In this document: positions 41,579-52,400 of the stretch, piece by piece
How the letters are laid out: every line of letters starts with the position of its first letter
Position numbering within the stretch: the first letter of the stretch is position 1
Assembly: GCA_029339195.1 (NCBI GenBank)
Contig: JAPTJF010000062.1
Span: 1-64,000 of the forward strand
Origin: Micractinium sp. NFX-FRZ
Taxonomy: Eukaryota; Chlorophyta; Trebouxiophyceae; Chlorellales; Chlorellaceae
DNA: 64,000 nt
Reading direction: 5' to 3'
The notes under the pieces: model-generated
The model's input: the letters and a program-made list of their open reading frames with translations, nothing else
Told to the model about the DNA's origin: nothing
Databases searched by the model: none
Made by a program: the position numbers and the translations under genes

Positions 41579-44500
41579 ATGACCACGTGCTCCGCCCTCG
41601 CGCAGGCGCCCGCCGTGGGCTGCTCGCGCCGGGCACGCTCCACCGCCCAGCAGCAGCAGCAGCAGCCCGGGCTGGCCGCCCGTGCCGCCGCCATCGGCGG
41701 CAGCGGGGCCGCCGCCTTGCGGGCCGCCGCCGGCGCGCCCTGCCCGGCAGCCCCCCGCCGTGCCGCGCAGCGCTGCCGCGCCATTGCTGCCCCCGAGGCC
41801 CCTGTCCGGCCGCCGCCCACAGCTGCCAGCGACAGCCGGAAGCCACCCCTTAAGGTGGTCATTGCGGGCGCGGGCATCGGCGGGCTGGTGCTGGCAGTGG
41901 GCCTGCTGAAGAGAGGGTTTGACGTGACGGTGTTGGAGCGTGACCTGACGGCCATCCGTGGGGAGGGCAAGTACCGCGGCCCCATCCAGGTGGGTCCCAG
42001 TGGAGTTGGAAAGTGTTTGGGTGGCTGGGCGGGCGGCTGGCTGGCTGGTTGAGCGGTTTCTGGCGCAGCCAGGGGGCCTCGGCACGCTGCTGTGGGCAGC
42101 TACCAAGCAGCCACTGGGCAGCTGCCAACAGCCAGGGAACGTGCGGTGCATGGCGCCCTGTCGTACCGGGCATGCATGCGTGTGTGCCCTGCGTGCTGCT
42201 GCCTGCCTTAGGGTCATGGGGAAGCTGCCTGCTCTCTGTGTCCCAACACTTGCCTTTACACCAGGGGGCATGAAGCACACGCACGCTGCGTGCTCCTTGC
42301 CGGGGCTCCCTCTCGCCCGTCTTCTCACGGTGTCGTTACCACAATGTGCTCGCCTAGGCCTTTTGGAAACCCGGATCCCTGCTCTGTGTGCCCGGCAGGC
42401 ACAGCGTTCCTGGTCCCCTTGCCTCCTGTCAGATCCGAACTCCTTTACTTACCTGCCTTCCTCACTTTCTGTTTACGTTCCCAACCGCAGATCCAGAGCA
42501 ATGCGCTGGGCGCCCTGGAGGCTCTGGACCCCCGCGTGGCGGAGCGCGTCTACGAGGAGGGGTGCATCACCGGGGACCGCATCAACGGCCTGTGCGACGG
42601 CGTGACCGGCGACTGGTGAGGCGCAGCCTGCATCGACCAGTGGAGGGAGGCAGGGGTGTATGAGGAGGAGGGGTGGGTGTGTGGTGCATGGGGAGGGCCG
42701 CAGGGGTGCATGCATCCCTGGCAGTGCATCAGCCGTGCGCACCCCACTCCCAGGTTGCCCTCATGTATAAAAGCTTGCGTCCGTGTGTTGTGTCCACCTC
42801 CGCCTGTGCAGGTACATCAAGTTTGACACGTTCCACCCCGCCGTGGACATGGGCCTGCCCGTCACCCGCGTCATCTCACGCGTCACGCTGCAGGCACGTG
42901 CTGTGCATGCTGTGCTGCGCTGGGCCACGCCTGCTGTGCATGCTGTGATGTGCTGCGTGTCATCGCACGCGTACGCTGCATTCACATGCTGTGCAGCACG
43001 CTGTGCTCCATCGCCCCCTCCCGCTCCGCTCCGCGCCGCGGTTGCTTGTGGCGCACGCATGCCCGTCCGCTCTGTGTGGCTGGCGCATCACCCTCATTAC
43101 CGTGCCGTTTGCTCATCGCTTGCTTTCGCTGCAGGAGATTCTGGCGGATGCATGCTACGAGCTGGCTGGGCGCGACATTGTCACCAACTCGGTCAACATT
43201 GTCAACTATGAGCAGACTGTTGACCCAGAGACGGGCAAGAAGGTGAGGGCTGTCTTGTCCTGTCCTGCCCAGGTGGCAGTAAGAGCGTGCGTGCGTGCGA
43301 GCGAGCGAGCAGGGTGTGTGTGCCGTACTGCTTGTGTGCCTGCCTGGTGGGAAGGGCCCTTGGGAGGCACGCCCGGCAGCAGTGCCGCCCAGCCGATTGG
43401 AGCGCCGCAATAGAGCACGGATGCAATGATGTAGGCATGTGTCCACAGGGGCGTGTGACATGCCCAGTGCTTGTGCCCCCTGCCTGCCTGCCTGGCCCCC
43501 TGCCCACCCCGCCCGACCCCGCCCCGCCCCGCCCCGCGTGTTTGCGCCCGCAGACGGTGACGGCGATTGCCAAGGACGGGCGGCGGTTCAGCGGCGACCT
43601 GCTGGTGGGGGCAGACGGCATCTGGTCCAAGGTGGGCACGTGGGGGTTTGGTGGTGCGCACATCTGGAGTGTACGGACCGGCGGGCGGGCGGAGTGTTGG
43701 GTGGGTGGCTGATGGGTGGGGGTGGGAAGCTGGGCTTGGCCGCAGGCTGGCGTGGGGACGCGCTGCCCTCACCCCCTGGCCTGCCATCTGGTAGCCCCCT
43801 CACGCAACCCCGGTCAGGCCGCCACCCAGCCGCCTCACCCTGCCTGCACCAGTGCCACCCACCGGCCCCTTTCTAATCCATGCCCCCCTCCTCCCTCCAC
43901 CCCTGGCCCCAGGTGCGTGAGAGCATGATTGGGCCGAGCGAGGCCAACTACAGCCAGTACACCTGCTACACCGGCATCTCAGACTTCACGCCCCCAGACA
44001 TTGACACTGGTGAGGGTTTGGGGGGGGCAAGGCGGGGTGGGGCTGGGGGCCAGAGGGCGCAAGGAAGATGAGGCGGTGAGAGAGGCACTTGCCGGAGCGT
44101 CCTCCAAAGGTGCCTGGAGAGGCCGGCGGTGCAGGCGGCTTCCGCACCCCCAGACGCTGACCCCAGCGCTCAGCTTCATCCTCCCTTGAGACCCCCCCGC
44201 TCACGTCAGCCCGGCTGCCGCCCCCCTCACCCCCCCGCAGTCGGCTACCGCGTGTTCCTGGGCAACGGGCGCTACTTTGTGTCGAGTGACGTGGGGGGCG
44301 GCAAGATGCAGTGGTACGGGTTCCACAAGGAGCCGGCGGGCGGCACCGGTGAGGATCCCCCTCCTTGCTGCCCTGCGCTGTGCTGTGCTGTGCTGCATGG
44401 TGCTGTGCTGTGCTGCGCTGTGCTGTGCTGTGCTGCGCTGTGCTGTACACCGTCGGAGTGCGCTGCGCTGTGCTGAGCTGCGCTGTGCTGTGCTGAGGTG

Positions 44501-47500
44501 TGGACCAAGGGGGCTATGCACCGGCTTGGCTGCCGGCCGAGGCGGGCAGCCGCGGGTGTGGCCGCGCTCTGGCTCGCTGCCCCTCCCACCTGCCCTGCAA
44601 CTGCACCATCATCCCCCTCCCGCTCTGCCTCCCTCCCGGCCTGCAGACCCCCCTGGCCAGCAAAAGCAGCGGTTGATGAGCATCTTTGGGGACTGGACGC
44701 ACCAAGGTGAGGGGGCGGGGTGGGGGGGCAGGGATGGGGGGACGACTGTGGGTTGGAAGCAGGGCTGGAGGGACAACTGCGTCCGCCACCTGGCTGCGCT
44801 GCTTGCCAGCAGGCGGGGAGGCATTGCACGGGAGGGGGGAGGGGAGGGAGGGGGCTGGGTTTGCACCAGGCTAACACAGGTGGATGGTGGTGCAGCCGAG
44901 GGGGGGGAAGGGAGCAGGAGCAGGGGAGGGGCCAGCAAGCAGCCGCAGCCCATGCCCAGCCTTTTGTCTTGCTCACTCCTTCGTCCCCCTCCTCCCTCTC
45001 CTGCCCTCTCTACTGTGCCCGCTGCGCAGTGCGGGACCTGATCCAGGCCACGCCCGAGAGCGAGATCATGCGGCGCGACATCTTTGAGCGCGCCCCCATG
45101 TTCAAGTGGGCCGACGGTGAGCTTCGCACACATGCACACACACAACACAGACGCACAGTCTGTGCAGTCTGTGCAGTCTGTTTTTCGCGAGGGTGTCTTT
45201 GTGTACAAGACAGTCTCCGAGCCGATGGGGGCAGGCAGGCACCAACACTTGGGGCGCGTATTTTGTGCCACCTTGCACCTGTGCATGGCCTCGCAGCACC
45301 TCCTCACCCCGCGTGCCCCCTCGTCTCCCCCCGCAGGCCGCGTGGTCCTGCTGGGCGACAGCGCGCACGCCATGCAGCCCAACCTGGGGCAGGGCGGCTG
45401 CATGGCCATTGAGGACGCCTACCAGCTGGCGCTCGACCTGTGCCAGGTGGGCCGCGTCAGCACATGCGGGTGCCACGTCAGCAGGGGGGCTGCATGGGCC
45501 ATTACTTGGATTGCCTGCCAGCTGTCGCATCAGCAGGGGAGCGTACGTGCGTGGAGGGCATCCACGAGCCCTGCTGCGCATGCTGTGCCTCGCATCAGCT
45601 CGGGCCGCCTCCCTTCTTGCTCCCGGCCTGCCTGCCCTCTGCCCGCACCATCTCTCATCCGTGCACGTCCCCGCCCCCGCCTCACCGTGCAGGAGGCGGA
45701 CAACGTTGAGGCGGGCAAGGCGGCTGCCATTGATGTGGAGGGCGTGCTCAGCGGCTTCATGATGGTGAGCCTGCCCTGCCCCCTTGCTTGTCAAATGGAG
45801 TGTGTTGGTTGCTGGGGAGGGAGGGGTGCCGAACATTGGACATGGGCGTGCTGTAATGGCACCTAGGTGCGTGCGTGCGCTCCCCGTGCTGCTCTATGCT
45901 GGGCCCCTGCACACCTGCCTCCCTGCCCCATATTTGCCCACCAGCCCACCGCCTCCCTCCCTCTTTGCCTCCTTCTTTCACACTGCTGCAGAAGCGCGTG
46001 GTGCGTGCTGCCTCCATCCACGGCATGGCGGGCATGGCGGCCTACATGGCCTCCACCTACAAGGCCTACCTGGGGGAGGGGCTGGGACCCCTGGAGTGGA
46101 TCACGCAGTTCAAGATCCCCCACCCCGGCCGCGTCATCGGGCAGGTGAGCTGGCGGTGGCAGCTGCGCGGCAGCTGGCGGGCGGGAGGGCGGGGGCGTAT
46201 CAGCACGGGGCGGGGAGAGGGGCGGGTGAGCGTGCATTGCTAGCGGTGAATGAATGAATGTGCTGCGTGCTGCGTCCCCTCGGTTGCCTTCCCTGTTGCA
46301 AACATTGCGCACGGCATCACGAGGGCCTGCCATGCCGGGCACTCCAACACGTGCGCTCACACTCACTCCATACATCGTCCGCTTGTGTTCCAATGTTCAT
46401 TGCAGGTCATCATGAAGGCGACGATGGCGGGCACTCTTTCACAAACTTTGTTTTACAGTGTTCTTCCTGCTTTCAACTCTGCCTCTCTTTGTCCTGTTTG
46501 TGTTCCAACGTTCATTGCAGGTAATCATGAAGGCGACGATGCCGGGCACGATGGGGCGCGTCCTGGGAGGCTTCCGTGGCACCCTGGCGCAGACCGACCG
46601 CCTGCCCGCCTGCAAGCTGTCGGACCAGCCGCAGGTAAGCAGGAGGAGGGGGAGGGGAGTGAGAGTGGGCGCGAGGGGGAGGGGTGCTGGGCGCAGGCGT
46701 GACGGGGGCGTGGCGTGATGGGGGCGTGGTTGAGCAATGCCCGTCCACAAACCATCATCTCTTTCCCAACGTGCAAGTTGGCGACGCCCTGCTGCTCCCC
46801 CCACCCGCATCACCCCACCACCTCACATACCGCCGCACACACTCAACCACGCCTTGATCTACCCAACCTTATCCCACACCCAACACACATTAATCCCTGC
46901 CTTGAATCCATCCCATCCCACCCCACCCCGCAGGGCTTCCCCCACGACCTGTTCCCCCTGTACATGGAGGATGATGATGCGCTGCTGCGCGCGTCCCGCG
47001 CCTCGTGGCTCCTCGTCCCCGCCGCCGGTGAGTCAGCAGGGCGCCAGGGGCAGGGGTGGGCCGCCGAGGGGCGGGAAGAGCAGGCAGCTCACTAGCGCGG
47101 CGGCCGAGCCCAGCTGTATTCTTCACTGTGCTGATTCTGCAGCCTTGTTAGCATCCCCTGCAGCATCCCCTGCCTGCCCACCCCTGCCTCACCCTCCCTT
47201 ACTTCTCCCCCTGCGCCCTCCCATACCTGCAGCCGCCAATGCGGAGGCCGAGCTGGATGGGGAGTTTGAGTCTGTGAAGCAGCGCTCCCCCGCCATCAGC
47301 GCCGAGGGACTCACCGTGGGCCGCTCCCCCGCCTGCGACATGGTGCTCGACGCCCCCTCCACCTCCCCCCAGCACGCCCGCCTGCACAAGTGTGGTGAGT
47401 GGCAGCGAGCAGTAGCACAAGCGGCCCGCAGGCAGCCTGGCGGCGTGACGGGGAGCCTGTGGCGTGCCATGTGCGCCCGCCGTCGCCGCCTGCTCTGCCC

Positions 47501-48006
47501 TGTAAAGTGGTGCCAGCCCCCGCCTGCCCCTGCCCTGCCCTCCCCAAGCCGCTTGCCACCCCGCCTGCCCAGCATCGCCCCCGCCCCGCCTCTCCCGCTC
47601 ACCCCCCCACCACTCCCCCGCTTTCCCCTCTCACCCTATTTCCTCCCCATCCCACCACTCCCCTCTCCAACCTCACCTCTGTCCCCACCTCCCACCCTCC
47701 CTCCTCCCCTCCTCCCCCACAGAGCTGGGCGACTACCATGTCACCGACCTGGGCTCCCAGCACGGCACCTGGCTCAACGGGCGCCGCCTGGAGCCCAACA
47801 CCCCCACCCGCCTCATGCCCGCCGACGCCGTGCGCTTTGGGCCCCAGGGCCTGGGCGGCCAGGACTTTGTCGTGCGCCTGCTGCACCACAGCCTGATGAG
47901 CGAGGGCGGCAGGCACGGGGGGTACGACCGCAAGCGCAGCGCCACGCCGCACGCGGCGGGCGCGGGCGCCGCGGCCGTGCGGCAGCACGCCGCTGCTCTC
48001 AAGTGA
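41579..48006 (+). CDS. ZEP: Zeaxanthin epoxidase, chloroplastic
   Basis: Sixteen exons (41579-41989, 42491-42615, 42812-42893, 43135-43242, 43554-43631, 43913-44009, 44241-44348, 44647-44706, 45030-45116, 45337-45446, 45693-45764, 45992-46144, 46521-46634, 46934-47027, 47233-47394, 47723-48006) give 714 residues. It epoxidises zeaxanthin to antheraxanthin and violaxanthin in the thylakoid xanthophyll cycle, using FAD, NADPH and ferredoxin. About 80 Ala/Arg/Gln-rich residues form the transit peptide, with six Gln in a row. The monooxygenase part has VVIAGAGIGG (FAD, ~93), LLVGADGIWS (~259) and VVLLGDSAHAMQPNLGQGGC (~388). A C-terminal FHA domain (~595-665) has LTVGRSPACDMVL, HARL, GSQHGTWLNG. 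Intron 3 needs a GC donor. Introns 3, 10 and 12 hold copies of adjacent exons. Confidence 0.97.
42955..43000 (+). pseudogene. Decayed copy of ZEP exon 3 end and donor
   Basis: GTCATCGCACGCGTACGCTG followed by CATGCTGTGCAGCACG repeats the exon 3 end GTCATCTCACGCGTCACGCTG and its GC-donor flank (42869-42915). One base is lost, which breaks the frame. Confidence 0.75.
44379..44480 (+). repeat. (TGTGC)n tract in ZEP intron 7
   Basis: More than ten imperfect copies of CTGTG/TGTGC starting about 30 bases after the donor. A similar tract lies 30 bases after the donor of protease B intron 5. Confidence 0.85.
45480..45535 (+). pseudogene. Decayed copy of ZEP exon 10
   Basis: CAGCAGGGGGGCTGCATGGG, CCATTACTTGGAT and GCCTGCCAGCTGTCGC follow the order of exon 10 (CAGGGCGGCTGCATGGCCATTGAGG, GCCTACCAGCTGGCGC at 45388-45432). 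The copy has extra bases and would not translate in frame. Confidence 0.78.
46383..46436 (+). pseudogene. Recent copy of ZEP exon 13 start with acceptor
   Basis: About 52 bases covering the polypyrimidine tract, acceptor and first 32 exon bases repeat 46500-46552 with three or four differences. Both have TTCATTGCAG then GT(C/A)ATCATGAAGGCGACGATG. Downstream the copy diverges completely, so use of its intact acceptor would add unrelated sequence. Confidence 0.9.
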
Positions 48007-49465
48007 GTCTGAGCCGGCCGCACCAGTCAGGCCAGGCCAGGCCAGGCTGACGCATGGTGGCAGGCCGGCGCAGCTGATCCGTGCCTGGCAAGCAGCGGCC
48101 CAGTGAGCGCCCACCGGGCGGGCTGTGGCCGCTGCCCCCACGACGACCTGGCGCCTGCAGCCGCGCCCAGCTTGGTGGTTGCGCATGCAGCATGTGCCGG
48201 CAGTAGCGGCCTTTCAGCGAGCATCCGTTGAATCGTCGGCGCCCTTTACCTTGAAAAACCAACGGCTGTCTCCTACCCCCAGCCCGGGCCCACCCGAGCA
48301 CACCAGCCCCCAATCCTTCCTTGGGTGGGGGCTGCCGATCAATTATCCCAAACTCTACGAACGAACTCCTGTCTATGGGCCCCCTCCTGCTGCTGCTGCA
48401 GCAGCAGGCAGCAGCACAGCCTGCACCTTGCCTCCTCCCACACTACCCACCTTTTGTTGTTGCCCCTAAGTGCACCCCCTCCCCCATCCGATGCGGACCC
48501 TTTTCAAATTGCCGCCCCCTGCTTTGCCCCCTGCTTTGCCCCCCCTGCTTTGCGCCGCCACCCCACCGCCCCGCTCGAGATGGCCCCAGTCGCCCGACCC
48601 CCCTGAGACAGTTCATGCACCCCCCGTTTAGTTTTAGAGGCGGACACCCCACGTGCCGCTGCTATTGTTTCATCACAACACGATTCCTTTTACTACGCGC
48701 CCCGCCGGCCTCTGACCCCAGCCAGGCGGGCGCACCCCGCACCTCAATCCCCGGCGCACATCACCCTCAACCTCTTATTGTCTCTCAACAGCACACCCCC
48801 TCGCGGGGCAGCCCTCCCGTCCAACCTGTAAAGCTATTAGCAGTAACAGTAGCCAAGTCAATCTGCTATGGGGCGCGACTGTTGTGGGATCATGCAGCAC
48901 GCTAGAGTTGGCCGGGCAGGGCGGTTTTCCACGGCTTGCTGCAGGGGTGCGCTGTGCAGCCTGCCTGCTCCTGCTCCTGCTTTCTGCTTCTTTCCTCTGG
49001 TTCCGGGTTGAAGTTAATCCCAGGTTACGGTCACAGCAGGGGCATAGGATTGGCAGTGTGGTGGCAAATTGTCAGCGGTGAGATATCAAGCTTGTACAGC
49101 AAGCAGCCAAACATCCCCAAAGAATACAGGCTAGCACGAGCAGAAGATCAGTTGCTGTGGTTCCTGGTTGGTTTCAGAGGTTGAGTTGCATCGGTCACAG
49201 GTGTTCCCAGCGCGCTGAGGAAGCAGCACCCGGCTGGCGTTTGGAGGAGATTCAGGCCTGCCGCTCGCCGGCGCTGCGAGCCGACATGTTGCAGCCGGCT
49301 ATCTTGCCGCCTGCCCTTTCGGGGCTGAGGTTGAGTTGCAGCATGTGGGCTGAAAAGGAATCGCGCTGTCAGTCAGGTGCGTGGTTGTCACGAGCAGCCC
49401 GACGGCGGCCGCCACAAGGCGGGACGGCCTGCTGGTGGGTCGGGAGCGCTGCTGGCGTCGGCCCC
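48007..49465. other. Convergent 3' spacer of ZEP and the PAS transmembrane gene
   Basis: 1.46 kb without a supported gene. TGTAA at 48827-48831 is a possible poly(A) signal for ZEP, which would then have a long 3' UTR. No RNA gene was recognised. Confidence 0.45.
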
Positions 49466-52400
49466 TCAGATGCTGGTGGGGTTCACCGTGTTCTGCCCAA
49501 ACGTGATCTGCAGAGAAATGACAGACGCGGGAGAAGCAGGTCAGCTCTGACTGACAGGTGAGCAGCCAGTCAAGCAGGATGCGCAGCTCTTGGGTGCATT
49601 GTGGAAGCGCAGGCCAGGAGACTGGCGGGTGGGTGCATGCAGCAGGTGGGACGGGCAGCAGGCGGCCGAGTGAGCGGCAGGCAGGCACAACCTTACCTTG
49701 CGGGGTGAGCGGCCCACCCAGAGGTCGGGGTCGTCGGTGGCGTCCATATCATTGGTGGCGTGCCTGCAGGGGGGGCAGGCAGCACAGGGTGAGCCAGAGG
49801 TGAGGTGGGAGTTGAGCTGGTGAGAGCCTCCAAATCTGCTGGAGCGGGCCGGTGCCCGCTCACCTTCGAGCTTGCTGAGCGGCCCCCCGTTCCCATCCCT
49901 CCCACCCACGGTGCCCCACCACTGGCACCCCACCTGTGCAGCTTCTCGTGGTAATTCTTGTACCTGCAGGGGAGGGGAGCAGGACAGGGCAGGGCCAAAT
50001 AGGTCGGTAGCTTCCCAGACATATAGAGTTTAAGGGCCCGCTCAAGCCTGCACTCGACCGGCTGCCACCACCCACAGCTCAGGCGTCGCAGGGTAAAGGA
50101 CTCACTTGGCCTGCCTGGCGTGGTCCTGCCCCTCCGCCACCCCCGCTCCCGCCGCGCCAATCAAGCCGCCCTCGGTGACCACAATCGACAGCCCGGCGGC
50201 TGCGGAAGAAGGAAGCGGAGGACAGCAGACGCGGGGTGAGCATACATAGCAACCCACTGGGCTGGCGCAGCGTGCGGCAGAGGCGCTGAGGTTGTGCTCA
50301 GCCCTCCCGTGAATGCAACAGCTGTTCACCCAGCACCGCTTTGCCTCGTACATATCCTGCTGTAGCATATTCTCCATGCCCCACATCTCCACCCCACGCA
50401 CCGTCTGCCGGCGCCACGCGCCCAGAGCTCTGCCTGCTGAACAGGCGCAGGAGGCCGGTTTTGGGCTGGGCCGCCCGCGCCCCCGCTGCCGCCCCCGCCG
50501 CCTTCATCTTGGCTGCCGCCGCCTGCCACTGGTTGGCCATGGCAGCCTCCGCCGCCGCCTTGTCTGCCGCCTTTTCTGCCGCCTTCTCCTCTGCGCTCTC
50601 CGCCATGTTGGAGGCCTCCATCACCAGCTCCTCCACTGTGTGAGGGGGAAAAGTGGGAGGGGAGAGGGGAAGAGTGGGTCAGGGGGCAGGGGAGACGTTG
50701 GTGTGTGAGGGGAAAGGGGGAAGAGTGGGGCAGGGACGGGTGGGTTGGCGAGGGCTGGCAGCCCGGTTGGTGCCCAGGAGCGAGGGCCCAGCCCAGCCCA
50801 GCCGCAATCCTTGCCCAGCCACGCGCTCAGAAGTATGTAAATAGCAGCCTCAACTCACCCGCCATCTCAGGTGGCAGCTGGGACAGCAGCTCTGCCACGC
50901 GTCGGCTCTCCTGCACCAGACAAAATCAAGCAGGGCGTGTGATGCAGTGAGCCACGCAGCCTGGCTACCTAGAACCCGCAGGCGCGCAGTCGGTAGCAGC
51001 ATGCCAAGCTGCCAATCCCTCCAGTAACCCCTGGCAGCGTCCACCCCACCTGCTTGGCGCGCCGCATGAAGGGGCGCAGCTGCTTCACCCAGAAGAAGCC
51101 TGCGGCATCACAGAAAGGGGCAGCAGGCAAGGTCCAAGGTCAGGAAGAGCAGACAGAGTAGGTAAAATGCAACCGCCTCGTAGCATCTGTAGGCATGGCG
51201 CCAGGCGGCCAAGCTGATAACGACACAAAAGCTGCAACTCACACGTCACCCAGCCACAAACCTCCCGCCCCCTGGCGCTCGCCCCCTGGATCCCTCCCCT
51301 GCACCCCCACTCCCTGCTGACCCATGATGACAACCATGGCCGCCACCGCCAGTATCTGGATGACCGACACCGTCAGCATGCGCTTCTCGCCGTCCTTGGT
51401 GAAGTCCTCGGTGTTGTGCAGCAGCGCCTCCTGCACGGGCACACAACATGCGTGGTGCGGTGAGGCAGCAGCACAGGTGACAGACGCCCGGTGCAGAACG
51501 CTTTGTGCATGCAGCACCAAGTACAGCCCAGCAAGTGCGCATGGCGAAATGGCAAGCGCGCAGCCGGCAAGCAGGCGGGCAGTCAGCACAGCACAGGGCA
51601 GAGTGACCGAGCGCCTCATGATGGCCCGCCCCCGTCCCTGCTCCGCGCCACTCACATCCAGGGGGCCGCCCTCCTGGCCCACGGTCCAGACGAACTGGAA
51701 AGCCGGGTGCGCCAGCGACACAGCGGTGTAGTTCTCTTGCGCCAGCAGGGAGGCGCTGTCCAGGTACCTGCGGGCCGGGTAGGCCGAGCAGGCTTAGAAC
51801 GCGAAAGCTTGGAAGCTCACCCGCAGGAGAGCAAGAGCTTGGGAGCTGACTTGCAGGAGGCGCTGTCGCAATGCACCCTGCACAGTGCACCCCGCTTGAC
51901 CAGCACCGACAGACCAGCAGCATGCCTCACTTGTTGATGAGGCGGTTTAGCCCAAAGTGTGTCTCCTGCAGCAGCCAGGAAAGCTCGGCACGGTGGGGCG
52001 GTCAGAGACTCCTGTTGAAGAGGCTCCCCTGTGCACGCGCCACCCTTGCATAATCGCACTGCCCCCAAGACTGACACAAGAAGTAACGAAGGAAGGAATG
52101 CAGGAAGGCTGTGTGCCCCCTGCTGAGGCACTCACCTCGTAGTACGTAGTGCCACAACTGCCAGCCTCATGGGCGACGCAACCTGCAAACAGGCAAGAAC
52201 GGGCGCAGGTGTGACAAGGCAGGTGCATGGCACGCAGAAGCTGGCGGAGGCCTTACCGGCCAGGCGCCACCACGGCCCTACGGCACTTGTCACGCAGCCT
52301 GCAGCGTTGTGCACCGCCAGGGGCAACGAACACACACCGCCTCACTGTGCCTGCTCCAACCCTGGACTTGCCTGTGCCAAACCACAGGTCCTCGTGCTCC

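Noticed and set aside
46404..46436. Use of the upstream ZEP exon 13 copy as the true exon
   Set aside because: Only about the first 32 bases match. The rest of the exon (GRVLGGFRGTLAQTDRLPAC) exists only at 46521-46634.
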